DNA from: Flavobacterium selenitireducens
Lineage (GTDB): Bacteria; Bacteroidota; Bacteroidia; Flavobacteriales; Flavobacteriaceae
Length of the DNA stretch: 64,000 bases
Assembly: GCF_014748335.1 (NCBI RefSeq)
Contig: NZ_JAAVIY010000009.1
Location: forward strand, 62,001-126,000
Direction: 5' to 3'
Positions within the stretch are counted from its first letter, which is position 1; the number at the start of each line of letters is the position of its first letter. The position numbers and the translations under genes were made by a program. The notes under the pieces are model-generated. The model saw only the letters and a list, made by a program, of their open reading frames with translations. It did not search any database and was not told the origin of the DNA. Positions 44,300 to 54,600 of the stretch are shown in pieces.

Positions 44300-47200
44300 A
44301 TGCCGAAAAAATTACTATCCGCTCTTTTTCTATTGGTTGTTTCAGCGAATGTATCCGGACAAATCGGGTTCTACGAAAACATCGCAACAGGGTTTGCCTA
44401 TACCACACAGCGACCACACTTGGTGCGTGCAGCCGACTTTGACGGAGACGGCGATACGGATGTCGTGACGCACGGCAGCGGCCTGAACTGGTATGAAAAT
44501 GAAGACGGGCAGGGAAACTTCGGCCAGAAGAAAACGATAGAAGTGCAATTGACGGCCACTATCGGAGGCACGTTGGAGACCGTCGATTTCGACAACGACG
44601 GCGACGTCGACATACTGGTATCAGCGGGAAACAGACTCAACGTATACCGAAATACGGACGGACAGGGCAATTTCGCGCTGATGCAGTCCTTTACCCTTGG
44701 CACATCTTCGTCTTCGCCTATATCGGCTATGCCTGTCGACATGAACGACGACGGCCTGCTTGATATTTTGTGTTATTACAACAACGGGGGCGGTGCGTTC
44801 CAAGGATGGATTTCCTGGTTTGCAAATACGGGGGCTGGCGCGTTCGGTGCGCAGCAAATCCTCAACAACACAGCATCCGACCTGATTTACGGCACGCTGC
44901 TGCATGCGGACGACCTCGACAACGACAACGACCTCGATATTATACTGGGCTACGGCAACATCAATAAAATAGCATGGTTCGAGAATACGGGCAATAACGT
45001 TTACGCATCTCCCGTGACGATTTCAACCACTGCCGGCGCCATAAGTTCGATCACGACGGCCGATCTTGACAATGACGGCGACAAGGACATCATCGCCGCC
45101 CATAAAAACGACAACCAGGTGGCTTGGTATGAAAATCTGGACGGAGCGGGGAGTTTTGCGGATGAATTCGTCGTCACCTCAAGTGCAACCTCCACCTATT
45201 GCGTCCTTGTGACCGACATCAATAACGACAACAATCCCGACGTTGTATACACCGGCGGAGACGAAATCGGATGGTTGAGCAACGCGGACGGCTCCGGAAG
45301 TAATTTTGGTACGGCCCAGGTCATAACGACCAAGGCGTACGGCGTCCGCAGTGTCATCACCGCCGACATCGACGGAGACGGAAAACAGGACCTGGTTTCA
45401 GCCTCGTATGACGACGATAAAATAGCGTGGTACAAAAATATCGACGGCAACGGGACGTTCGGCAGGCAGGTGGGCATTGGTCGCTCCGTCGACAGCCCGA
45501 ACAATGTGTATCCCGGCGATTTTGACGGAGACGGGGATCTCGATTTATTGGTGAACTCCCAACACGACGCCAAACTGACCTGGCTTGAGAACGTGAACGG
45601 CATCGGTTTTTTCGGCAAAGAACACATCATCACCGAAAGCGTAACGGTGGGCAACCAGACCCCTATCGCCTATCCTGTCGACATAGATGGGGACGGGGAC
45701 CTCGATATCGCATCGCGCCAGGGTACAAACTTATTTTGGTGGAACAACGACGGGGACGGGAATTTCACCTATCAGCTTATCCACAATGCCAATCTGGCCA
45801 CTATCATCCGCTCAGGCGATTTCGACGGAGACGGCGACATGGATTTGCTTACCGGAGTTTATAATTCCGACAAACTTTCGTGGTACAGGAACCTCGGATC
45901 GGGAAATTTCGCCGCTGAACAGGTCATTTTCGACACCAACGACGACAATGGCTCGATGACTTCGCTCCAAATCGCCGACATGGATGGGGACGGCGACATG
46001 GACTTCATCGTATCGTCCTACAACTCGTACACCAACTACTACAAGAATACAGATGGGCAAGGCACGTTTGCAGATCAGAACGTGATTGTTTTCGACTGGC
46101 TCATGTCGGTTTATCCGGCGGACATAGACGGAGACGGCGACCTGGATGTGGTGGGTGTCGCCTCAAACGGCGGCGGCGCTTTTGAGGCCGTCGTCTGGTA
46201 CGAAAATACAGGTCAAGGCGCGTTCACGATCGAACACGACGTCTCGACGCTCACCATCCACGGACAGGATATCACCGCGGCCGATATCGACAACGACGGC
46301 GATATCGACGTCCTTACCGCGGCGGGACATGAAAATACTTCGGGTCAACTGGCCTGGTATCAGAACAATGGAGACGGTACGTTCGCCGCCAGGCAGATGA
46401 TCCACGAGCGTTTCGATACTTCGATCGCCGAAGCCGTAACCACAGCTGATATCGACAACGACGGCAGACGAGATGTCGTATCTATATTCGGGCGTTGGAA
46501 TTCCAGTACGCTTGGAAAAGTATCGGTTTTCAAAAACCTTGGCGAGCTGGGCAATACGATTTCCGGTACCGTTACGATCGATACCGACTCAAACGGCTGT
46601 ACCGCGGACGATCCCAAAGCAAGCAATATGCTGGTGATTGCCCAAAATACAGGAAACAGTTTTGCGACGTTCACCAACGCGAACGGCGGGTTCCAAATGG
46701 AGGCGAACCCGGGCAGTTACGTGACGTTCATCACATCGAACCTGCCGGAGTATTTCACGGCGGCGCCGGCTTCGCACACCTTCAATTTCAACGGGATGAA
46801 CAACCAGTATACAGCGAATTTCTGCGTTACGCCGGTAGGCGTCGTGAATGACGTGACGGTAAGCGTCTATCCGCTTGACGAGCCGCGTCCGGGTTTCCGT
46901 TCCCGCTATCGCATCGTTTACCGCAATAACGGCACGGCCGCTTCCTCGGGAACTGTCTCGTTCACTTATACTGGAAATAAACTGAGCTTTGTGAGCGCGA
47001 GCCAGGCAGTATCGGCACAAACGCCAAATACGCTGGTGTTCGATTACGCCGATTTGAGTCTGTTCGAAACGCGCACCATCGACCTGGAATTCATGGCTTT
47101 CGCGCCGCCCACCACCAATAACGGAGATGTCGCGACTTCTGTCGTATCGATAAGTCCGGTCGCCGGTGATGCGGCTTTGGGTGACAACACCTTGACGCTG

Positions 47201-47881
47201 AACCAGATTTTCGTGGGATCTTATGACCCTAACGACATCACCTGTCTCGAAGGCGATGCGCTCCCGCTGGCTGATGCCGATAAGTACCTCCATTACGCAA
47301 TCCGTTTCCAGAATTCAGGAACGGCAAGTGCAATCAACGTGCGCGTGCAGCACGAACTCGATCCCAAACTGGATTGGACGACGCTCCAATTGGAAGGCAC
47401 GAGCCATACTGCAAGGACAACCATCACCAATGAGAACCTCGTCGAATTCATCTTCAATGACATTTACCTGCCGCACAGCGATGCCGACGAGCCGGGCTCA
47501 AACGGATACGTCCTGTTCAGGATCAAACCGACAGCCGATACGATCATAGATGGCGACACCGTCCATGCCACAGCCGATATTTTCTTCGATTTCAACCCGC
47601 CGATAACGACCAATACGGCCTCAACTACCTATTCCTCTTTGGGCGTTGATCCGGTAAGCGCAAGGCCTGTCGTCATCCATCCGAATCCGGCTAAAGACCA
47701 ATTGGCGATCCATTCGGCTGACGAAATCTTGAAGGTACGCATACACAACCTTTTGGGAGTTGGCGTTTTCGAGGCGAAGGGAAAAAGCGCTTTCGATGTT
47801 TCGGGCCTTGAATCGGGCGTGTATTTGATGACGATTACTACTGAGAAAGGAGAGCTTGTGAAGAGATTTATTAAGCAGTGA
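44300..47881 (+). CDS. Large FG-GAP/VCBS repeat protein secreted by T9SS
   Basis: A 1193-residue secreted protein with signal peptide MPKKLLSALFLLVVSANVSGQ. Residues about 25-745 are FG-GAP/VCBS-type repeats, each with a calcium-loop motif such as DFDGDGDTDVV, DLDNDNDLDIIL or DIDGDGDLDV followed by aromatic WYEN-type residues, as in integrin-like beta-propellers. Then come an acidic DTDSNGCTADD loop domain, a DUF11-like region, a GSYDPNDITCLEG module and a T9SS tail (PVVIHPNPAKDQLAIHSADE, ending LVKRFIKQ). The last four parts match the C-terminal half of the T9SS proteins at 28450 and 30907. Probably a surface adhesin. Confidence 0.87.
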   Translation: MPKKLLSALFLLVVSANVSGQIGFYENIATGFAYTTQRPHLVRAADFDGDGDTDVVTHGSGLNWYENEDGQGNFGQKKTIEVQLTATIGGTLETVDFDNDGDVDILVSAGNRLNVYRNTDGQGNFALMQSFTLGTSSSSPISAMPVDMNDDGLLDILCYYNNGGGAFQGWISWFANTGAGAFGAQQILNNTASDLIYGTLLHADDLDNDNDLDIILGYGNINKIAWFENTGNNVYASPVTISTTAGAISSITTADLDNDGDKDIIAAHKNDNQVAWYENLDGAGSFADEFVVTSSATSTYCVLVTDINNDNNPDVVYTGGDEIGWLSNADGSGSNFGTAQVITTKAYGVRSVITADIDGDGKQDLVSASYDDDKIAWYKNIDGNGTFGRQVGIGRSVDSPNNVYPGDFDGDGDLDLLVNSQHDAKLTWLENVNGIGFFGKEHIITESVTVGNQTPIAYPVDIDGDGDLDIASRQGTNLFWWNNDGDGNFTYQLIHNANLATIIRSGDFDGDGDMDLLTGVYNSDKLSWYRNLGSGNFAAEQVIFDTNDDNGSMTSLQIADMDGDGDMDFIVSSYNSYTNYYKNTDGQGTFADQNVIVFDWLMSVYPADIDGDGDLDVVGVASNGGGAFEAVVWYENTGQGAFTIEHDVSTLTIHGQDITAADIDNDGDIDVLTAAGHENTSGQLAWYQNNGDGTFAARQMIHERFDTSIAEAVTTADIDNDGRRDVVSIFGRWNSSTLGKVSVFKNLGELGNTISGTVTIDTDSNGCTADDPKASNMLVIAQNTGNSFATFTNANGGFQMEANPGSYVTFITSNLPEYFTAAPASHTFNFNGMNNQYTANFCVTPVGVVNDVTVSVYPLDEPRPGFRSRYRIVYRNNGTAASSGTVSFTYTGNKLSFVSASQAVSAQTPNTLVFDYADLSLFETRTIDLEFMAFAPPTTNNGDVATSVVSISPVAGDAALGDNTLTLNQIFVGSYDPNDITCLEGDALPLADADKYLHYAIRFQNSGTASAINVRVQHELDPKLDWTTLQLEGTSHTARTTITNENLVEFIFNDIYLPHSDADEPGSNGYVLFRIKPTADTIIDGDTVHATADIFFDFNPPITTNTASTTYSSLGVDPVSARPVVIHPNPAKDQLAIHSADEILKVRIHNLLGVGVFEAKGKSAFDVSGLESGVYLMTITTEKGELVKRFIKQ

Positions 47882-47912
47882 TATGATGTAGTTGTGGTTT
47901 TTGTTTCTTTTG

Positions 47913-48390
47913 CGACCTGCGCTGGCGTTGCTTTGTGACTGTTGCGCTATCAGGTGCCGCTACTGCGGGTCGTCTGCCGGCGAGCCTTCTCTTATTCTCA
48001 ACTACCTTGAAATTGCTTTTTGCGACAGCTGCGCTGTCGGGCGCCGCTACCGCGGGTCGCCTGCCAGCGGGGCCTTCTTTTTCCTCGCAGAAAAAGAAGC
48101 AAAAATGCGGGAGCGACGCACAAGATTGGCTAAACCCGGCACGAATTTGCCGTGGCGAAAAGAACTCGCCCAGAACTTTTGGTCGTTTTAGCCGCCTTCT
48201 TTGGGCTCAAACAGCTTTTCGCCATGCGGCAATTCTGAGCCGGGTTCTTCACGCCAATCTTATGACGCCGCGACTAACCGGAATTTGTTTTTATTTATTA
48301 GCTCCGCTGAATCTTCGGACCCGGAAAATTACGTGAAAAGACATCATCTCGCATGGGCCTCGATTTCTCCGCTGCGCTGCGGATAAAAGG
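47913..48390 (-). repeat. Dispersed structured repeat, left copy (inverted relative to the right-hand copies)
   Basis: On the minus strand this stretch reads TTATCCGCAGCGCAGCGGAG, AAATCGAGGCCCATGCGAGA, a TTTTCCGGGtCCGAAGATT block, AGCGGAGCTAATAAATAAAA, TTAGTCGCGGCG, then a 140-bp hairpin (48122-48261), then CGCTCCCGCATTTTTGCTTC and a CTTCTTTTTC/GAAAAAGAAG palindrome, then GGCGACCCGCGGT. The same blocks in the same order occur on the plus strand at 62829-64000. The last part is itself doubled (about 47943-47990 and 48030-48078). Open frames here, with Ser-Gln-Lys-Lys-Lys strings, are products of the repeat and not genes. Confidence 0.85.
48122..48261. other. 140-bp hairpin inside the left repeat copy
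   Basis: Nested arms AAGATTGGC, AACCCGGC, GAATTTGCC and GGCGAAAA on the left pair in order with TTTTCGCC, GGCAATTC, GCCGGGTT and GCCAATCTT on the right. The loop on the minus strand holds AAAAGCTGTTTGAGCC and GGCGAGTT, which are also in the loop of the right-hand copies although their stem sequence is different. Confidence 0.8.
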
Positions 48391-48520
48391 GTCGTCAGCT
48401 GGAAAATTTGGTAGTGGATGGCAATTGAAGTTTGTGTCGCACATCACGTGTAACGATTAGAATGTCCACACCATGCAACCGATTCCCGTCAGCGTATAAG
48501 AGTGTCGCTTCTGCGTGGAT

Positions 48521-48528
48521 TATCTTTG
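48521..48528 (+). promoter_or_regulatory. -7 element TATCTTTG upstream of the gene at 48596
   Basis: TAnnTTTG match. An in-frame ATG at 48515 lies before it, so the ATG at 48596, after a leader of about 60 bases, is the better start. Confidence 0.5.
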
Positions 48529-48595
48529 GCATCTTGCGCGTTTTGCGTTATCGCTTTCGGATGCATTTCCGGATTATCCCAACACATACCTAAAA

Positions 48596-49237
48596 ATGAA
48601 GTATACCGTACAAATCAATGCCTTCGAGGCGCTTGACAAAATTCCGAACTATTGGACCAACGACGACTACCGCCAACTGCTTGCGCTTTTCGACTTTCCG
48701 GACGCCCAAGGCATAAAGGATGACAACCTGTTGGAGATGCTCCAGATGGCCATTACCGACTTCGAGCCGTCCGATGCCGCAAGCGTCGTGTTGCAGCACA
48801 AGCTTTCCGACCATCTTGCCGAGGGCCAGATGGATCAATTGTCCCACGATATGCTGCTCGACAAAATATCGGAAGAATACCCTAACATTTCCCTGCACTA
48901 CGACTTGTACAACATCAACCAACTGCTGCACAAGGCGTTCAACGGATTGTTCCCGAGCACCAAGGCTACCCTGCTCCATTTCACAATTTTCGGTAACGAA
49001 GACGGTCGCGACTTCTCAAAAGCTGATGTCCTTCGTTTGCTGCAACATGGGCTATCCCCTGCCAATCTGATCGTGCGGATGTTCGACGAACAGCTCAGCG
49101 CTGATGTCGATTTTCCCGATGCCGAGAGTATCATTTGGGAAATGCGCAACGAAGGGGATGTCTATACGGTTTTGACTAGTGAATATTGGTTGGGAAGGGA
49201 TGATGTTGTGAGGGGGGAGTTTGGGGGAGAGGTCTAG
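48596..49237 (+). CDS. Hypothetical cytoplasmic protein
   Basis: A 213-residue acidic protein that I do not recognise. It begins MKYTVQINAFEALDKIPNYW and is mostly helical in appearance, with many Asp/Leu residues (YRQLLALFDFPDAQGIKDDN; ADVLRLLQHGLSPANLIVRM). There is no signal peptide, membrane span or catalytic motif. The start was chosen by position relative to the -7 element at 48521. It is the first gene inside the region flanked by the inverted repeat family and is convergent with the next gene. Function unknown. Confidence 0.7.
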   Translation: MKYTVQINAFEALDKIPNYWTNDDYRQLLALFDFPDAQGIKDDNLLEMLQMAITDFEPSDAASVVLQHKLSDHLAEGQMDQLSHDMLLDKISEEYPNISLHYDLYNINQLLHKAFNGLFPSTKATLLHFTIFGNEDGRDFSKADVLRLLQHGLSPANLIVRMFDEQLSADVDFPDAESIIWEMRNEGDVYTVLTSEYWLGRDDVVRGEFGGEV

Positions 49238-49316
49238 GTCTCCCATTTGATCTTTAAAGATAGTCTCTGCGTTGTTATTTTTGACACAATTGAGATCTTT
49301 TCCTCGTTACAGTGGC

Positions 49317-50837
49317 CTATCTGTAAATACTTAATTCAATTGATAGATCATTGCTGTGAAGCTCAACGTTTTTGCCTCCTTTGACCCAATTGGTTTGGGT
49401 GTAATTGGTGCCGACAACGTCTCGATTTGGTTTCCCTAAAATTCCGGTCAGATAGTGTTTAATCTCTTTGACCCGGGCCTTGAATATCGGCTTATTCAAT
49501 TCTTCCTGTGCACCTTCAAATTCCATCTGTGTAGCGACATCACCAATTAGGCTTTTTGTTTTATTCGGCTTCCAATCAAAGCTGATGACTTCGACTGAAC
49601 CGGTCTCTTTGAGGTAATATAATAGCGTGTGAACGACAAAAGTTGAATCCTCTATTTTGCGGTAAATCCTGGGCGTCTCTACATTTTTCTTCGTATGGCT
49701 AGTACCCATTTTATGTCTTTGGGTCAGGTCGATCGCAGGAAAATGCTGTTCTAAAGAATCCGCATTTTTAATATTTAACGAGCCGACATTTGCGTAATAA
49801 TAATTAAAAGACGACTTAAAAGCGTCCTTTGCGTTGTCAGTTCCCAAAACAATATCGTTATACATATTCTTAAAATAGGTAAGGCTAACTCCTTTGTCGC
49901 TTAATTCAATAATGCCCGAAATGTCCGACTCAGATATAGAAAACTGCATGGATTGAGAATTATTTGGAGAGGTTCGATACTTGTTGTGTGCGTGCCATCG
50001 ATATGGAGAAATGACAGAACCAAATTTGGATATTGGCTTCAGAACGCTATTTTCCAGTACGCCAATGAATGTAGTGTCGTTTTTACTATAAATATGATAC
50101 AACTGATTCTCGAAAACGAAAGAAGTCGCCAGATTCAGTTTGAAATCATACTCATCCCTTGGATTTTGAAAGATCATTTTCACACCTTCAAGTGATTTGC
50201 TTGGATCATAAGGGGACTTTCTTAAACCCTTCTTTTTGCTTTGATACCTTTTGCGAGCTTTTTTGAGTTTCGTCACGTCAGATATTTGGTAGATCGCTGC
50301 ACCTGTGGTTAAGACATAAACACCGTCAATAATATTAATTATTGGATTCTCCACACCTACTTCATACTGTACACCGCTTTTTTTATCGACAAACCATGTC
50401 TCGCCTCCCCATTCACCATAACTCATCGATATTATTGAATAATGTTCGTCTTCGTATACGATATCATCTGCTGGCTTCGTCTTTTTCCATTCGTTTCCTT
50501 GGAGCACGAAAGTCACGCCTTCTGAATGTTCTGTTGCAAATATCTGTTTCTCGCGGACGAAGATATCAAGGTAACTCGATTTCAACTCATCGGGGACGTG
50601 AACGTTTCGAACAAGCAAATCGCTTGAATTTATAATATAAAAATTTTTAGACGGTGATGAGAAGTAAGAATTGTCGGCGTTGAAGATTACATAGTATTCT
50701 TTGTTATGACTGATTGCTGAGCCAATCTTCCCACGAATGTTTAGGGTAATGGTGTCGGTGGTGATGGGGATTTGGGCGTGGGTCGCATGGTATGCCGAAA
50801 GAATGATTAGAGAGAAAAAAAAATTGAGTCGACACAT
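49317..50837 (-). CDS. Hypothetical exported protein
   Basis: A 506-residue protein with a signal peptide (MCRLNFFFSLIILSAYHATH, then AQ) and no recognisable domain. The mature part is beta-rich and polar, with repeated aromatic/charged strands and YANVGSLNIKNADSLEQHFP, and ends KNVELHSNDLSIELSIYR. It could be a periplasmic or surface sensor-like beta-propeller, but nothing proves it. I chose the ATG at 50837 over the ATG at 50948 because the longer form would hide the signal peptide behind 37 residues and overlap the metallopeptidase gene by 43 bp. Codon and base use are more AT-rich than in the first 48 kb. Confidence 0.7.
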   Translation of the reverse strand: MCRLNFFFSLIILSAYHATHAQIPITTDTITLNIRGKIGSAISHNKEYYVIFNADNSYFSSPSKNFYIINSSDLLVRNVHVPDELKSSYLDIFVREKQIFATEHSEGVTFVLQGNEWKKTKPADDIVYEDEHYSIISMSYGEWGGETWFVDKKSGVQYEVGVENPIINIIDGVYVLTTGAAIYQISDVTKLKKARKRYQSKKKGLRKSPYDPSKSLEGVKMIFQNPRDEYDFKLNLATSFVFENQLYHIYSKNDTTFIGVLENSVLKPISKFGSVISPYRWHAHNKYRTSPNNSQSMQFSISESDISGIIELSDKGVSLTYFKNMYNDIVLGTDNAKDAFKSSFNYYYANVGSLNIKNADSLEQHFPAIDLTQRHKMGTSHTKKNVETPRIYRKIEDSTFVVHTLLYYLKETGSVEVISFDWKPNKTKSLIGDVATQMEFEGAQEELNKPIFKARVKEIKHYLTGILGKPNRDVVGTNYTQTNWVKGGKNVELHSNDLSIELSIYR

Positions 50838-50905
50838 GTCTTTGAAAAATCTAACTAAAGACAATTTATTCGAAGGCGATAGACTACAACTATTTGTATT
50901 TCTTC

Positions 50906-51601
50906 TCATATTGGAAGTTCGTTTAATACCTTTTTTTGGAGACGCCAATTCGGCAAATAGCGATCCATAAGAATTACGAAATTCTTGTTGTGATTACGTT
51001 CCAGTAAATGCACCATTTCGTGTACAACTATATATTCGATGCATTCGATTGGCTTCTTCGCCAATTCAATGTTAAACCACAGCGTTTGATTTTGTGTGAC
51101 ACAACTCCCCCACTTTGTCTTCATGGCTCTTATTCCGAATTCAGGTATCCCAACATGCATAATGGATGCATATTGCTCTATTAATGCACCAACTCTTATT
51201 CTTAGTTCATTGCGATACCAGCGGTACAAAGTTTTTTGTTTCTCGATTGTCAAGGAATCAACTTTTGAGAATAGTTCAATGTGATTGTGCTTCAGAATAA
51301 CCTTGCTTTTGGGCGAGACAATACATCTCAATAGATATCGCTTCCCTAAGAAAAGGTGACTTTCGTGGGTTATAAATACCTTTTCACCTTCGCGTTCCTG
51401 ATTCGCGATCTTCGTCTGCTCTCTTTTAATCCAGGATAACCTGGTAATCAAATAGACGCGCACTTTTTCCAGGTCGAAAAACTCAGGCGAAGAGACCGTA
51501 ACTTTTCCAAATGGAGGATGCACGCTTAAGTGAAGATTTTTTATAGGTTTAAATCTCACCTCGACATCAACGCTGCCTATTTTTATGTTTTCTATCTGCA
51601 A
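50906..51601 (-). CDS. YgjP-like metallopeptidase (DUF45)
   Basis: A 231-residue cytoplasmic protein of the YgjP/DUF45 metallopeptidase family. The zinc motif HEMVH is in YIVVHEMVHLLERNHNKNF (about residues 193-211), and RAMKTKWGSCVTQNQTLWFN (about 157-176) is the family block before it. The open frame has no ATG near its 5' end; a TTG at 51601-51599, one base past the hsdR stop, is the likely start and gives a normal family length. Genes of this family are repeatedly found beside type I restriction genes, and here it ends the hsd operon. A role in the turnover of a restriction subunit would be a guess. Confidence 0.82.
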   Translation of the reverse strand: MQIENIKIGSVDVEVRFKPIKNLHLSVHPPFGKVTVSSPEFFDLEKVRVYLITRLSWIKREQTKIANQEREGEKVFITHESHLFLGKRYLLRCIVSPKSKVILKHNHIELFSKVDSLTIEKQKTLYRWYRNELRIRVGALIEQYASIMHVGIPEFGIRAMKTKWGSCVTQNQTLWFNIELAKKPIECIEYIVVHEMVHLLERNHNKNFVILMDRYLPNWRLQKKVLNELPI

Positions 51602-51602
51602 C

Positions 51603-54600
51603 TTAGTACTCGTCTTTGTGTTGATCCACTATTTGATACACCCTTTCCGCCAACGTATCATCTTCCACAACTCGTTTTATAGCGTTTTTCACTTTTCGCT
51701 GTTTCATCAAATTGTCTCTAAACCCTTCCTGTCTGGATTCTCGGACTGCGTTATCGCAGTCAAGTGTCAATTGCTCATTGTTATCCAATGTATGGTACAA
51801 AGCTACCTTACCTTTGGTGTCAAGTGACTTCGGAACATCGTCTTTTTTCCCTCGATTCACCATTTTTATCAGAGCGGCCATTTTTTTAAGATATTCCTGA
51901 TATAGGATTGAAGCGCGCTTTCTGGCCTCAATGAGTTCCGTTAGCAGTTTAGACATTTCGTCGAAATATTTCGGATCGAGCAAATGTTCCTCGACGATTT
52001 TACTCCGGACATTATTCTCGATTACTTCGGCGACTGCCTCTTGATTACCTCTAATGGACTCAGGCAAGCTGCTGATCGCGCCGGTCATATCGGTTTCCAT
52101 CAAATCCAATAATGATATATCTTCAAACGGGGAAATCAACACCGATTCTTCAGCCCGGATATAAGTGTCAAGCAGAAAACGCATATCGGCCTCATAAACT
52201 TTCATATCGATGACTTCGTTGCTTGCAATTCGGATAACTTCGCGCACGTTCAGATAAAAATCCAAACGCTCCTTAAAACGTTTGATAGTTTTTTCATCGT
52301 AGCCTGACAACTCAAAGTCGGTCGTCATATTTGCGAATGCCCTAATATACTCAACAATTGCCTTATAAAGAGCCATTCGCTTGTATTCGTTCGCCTTCAG
52401 GTCTTCTTCGCTTTCAGTGTTTCCACAAAAATATTGAATGAAGTTCAGGTCTGCCTTTGGCGCTGGAACATTTTCGCACAATGCTTCAACCGTTTCTAAA
52501 GCTACCTCCACACGGTCAGCAGCAACTTTCAAACGATCCTTCAATTGTATCGAAACTTGTTCCTGTGTAAATCCCTCACTAGCCAATTCAGAAGTATAGA
52601 CGTCAATAGCATCGGTGACATTGCCAAATAGCTCCATGTAATCGACTATATATCCGTAGTCCTTATCATCCGTATCTAAACGATTAACGCGACAAATTGC
52701 CTGGAACAAAGTATGATCCTGCATTTTTTTATCGATGTAAATATAGCTGCATGGCGGCGCATCGAATCCGGTTAAGAGCTTCGAGACAACAATCAGCAAC
52801 TTCATTCTCGCCGGTTGTTTGCGAAAAAGTTCTTTTACTTCACTTTCGTACGTTTCGGTTTTCGATTTGTTGCCCTTGGGATTTACATCGTTCAGAAGTT
52901 CAGTGTAAACTTTATAAATAAACTCTTTATCGGTTTCGGTGGACGCTCCTGTATCTTCCAGCGTGATGTCGCCAGCATTCGGATTGTACGATGTGACTAC
53001 AGCGCATTTCCCTTTAAGTTCCGTATTCAGAAACAGAGAATAATATTTTACCGCCTCATAAATACTCCCGGCAACCAGAATCGCGTTTCCCGATTGGCTT
53101 GCCAAACGTGGCTTTGTACTAAAATCGACTATGATATCGGCGACTATTTTTTCCATCCGGCCTTTAGAACTCAACACATTCTGCATTGTGCCCCATTTCT
53201 TTTTCAGTTCATTTCGCTGAAAATCGTTAAGCCCTTTTGTCTTAGCATCGAACCATTGATCGACCTTAGCTTGTGAAGTCAAATTTTGTTCGATGCTTCT
53301 TCCCTCGTACATCAAATCTTTTACGACACCATCCTCAACCGCCTCATTGAATTTGTAAGTATGGATGTATCGCCCAAAGACATCCATCGTGGTTTTTTTA
53401 TCTTCTTTCAATAATGGCGTACCTGTAAAACCAATGAATATCGCCGTTTGCAGAATAGCCTTCATTGCCTCATTGAGCTTTCCGCTTTGTGTTCGGTGGC
53501 ACTCATCTACAAATACGAATATTTCGCCCTGTGTTTGAATCGGATTTTCTCTGAGCTCTTTGATAAACGCGTCAAAATCTGTTTCGCCGCGATTGCCAAA
53601 CTTATGGATCAGCGAACAAATCAGCCTCGGCTTTGAGGCTTGTAAATAGTGCATCAACTCGTTACCTGACTTGGTTTTCGCAATATCAGTTTCGCCTACA
53701 TCATTAAACACGCGTTCAATCTGATCATCTAATTCGGTTCGGTCGGTAAGGATTACGATGCGCGAATTTGGAACATTTTCAAGAATCCATTTGCCAAGCA
53801 TCACCATCATCAGGGATTTGCCAGAACCCTGCGTATGCCAGATAATTCCGCCTTCTTTGCGCCTTATGAAATCCTGAGATTCTTTTAATGCAAAATATTG
53901 ATGAGGACGTGGAAGTTTTTTAATGCCTGCATCATAAATCACCCCATTATACAGCAAGTCGATAATGCGCGATTTTTCGCAAAGCTTCCTGAGATATTTG
54001 TCCAGTTTGTAGCCTTCATTGTCCTGCTCGTCCTCTTTCCAGCTTAGATAATACTTTTGCTTGGTATCTGTGGTTCCATATCGCAACCCTTGCGTGTTAT
54101 TTCCCGCCATGATAAGCTGAATCGTGGTGAAGAACCCCTGCGAGAAAACTTCCTGTTGGTTCGAAATGTTTTGACGGATGCTCTCGGCAACATCTACCGT
54201 TCCGCGCTTGAGCTCTAAAATGCCGATCGCTATGCCGTTTATGTACAAGACGATATCAGGCCGACGGTTGTGCTGTTTGTTGTTGAGCGTAACTTCTTCG
54301 GCGATAGCAAATTCGTTTTGCTTCCAGTTTTTCCAATCTATCGGAAAAATAGTTTCAAACTGTTCCCCAAGTTCCGGTCGCGCTTTAACGCCGTACCGCA
54401 ACAGATTGTACATTTTTTGGTTGCGGTCATACAGATTTCCGGAATTGGACGAAGCCAATTGCGATACTTCGCTAATGGCTTTGTCAATTAATGTTTCTAT
54501 GTAACCTTGTTTTTTAAGAAATTCTCTCAGGTAGCTTTCTTCTACATTGCTGTTGTTGGCGCGATCTTCCCAATTGCCATAATAGACATAGCCCAACTGC

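Noticed and set aside
47892..48336. Overlapping frames with Glu-Lys-Glu-Ala-Lys or Gln-Lys-Lys-Lys-Gln-Lys strings
   Set aside because: They translate the dispersed repeat; the same strings recur at each repeat copy in the right-hand array.
50837..50948. Upstream ATG (50948) for the exported hypothetical protein
   Set aside because: It would place 37 polar residues before a clear signal peptide and overlap the metallopeptidase gene.
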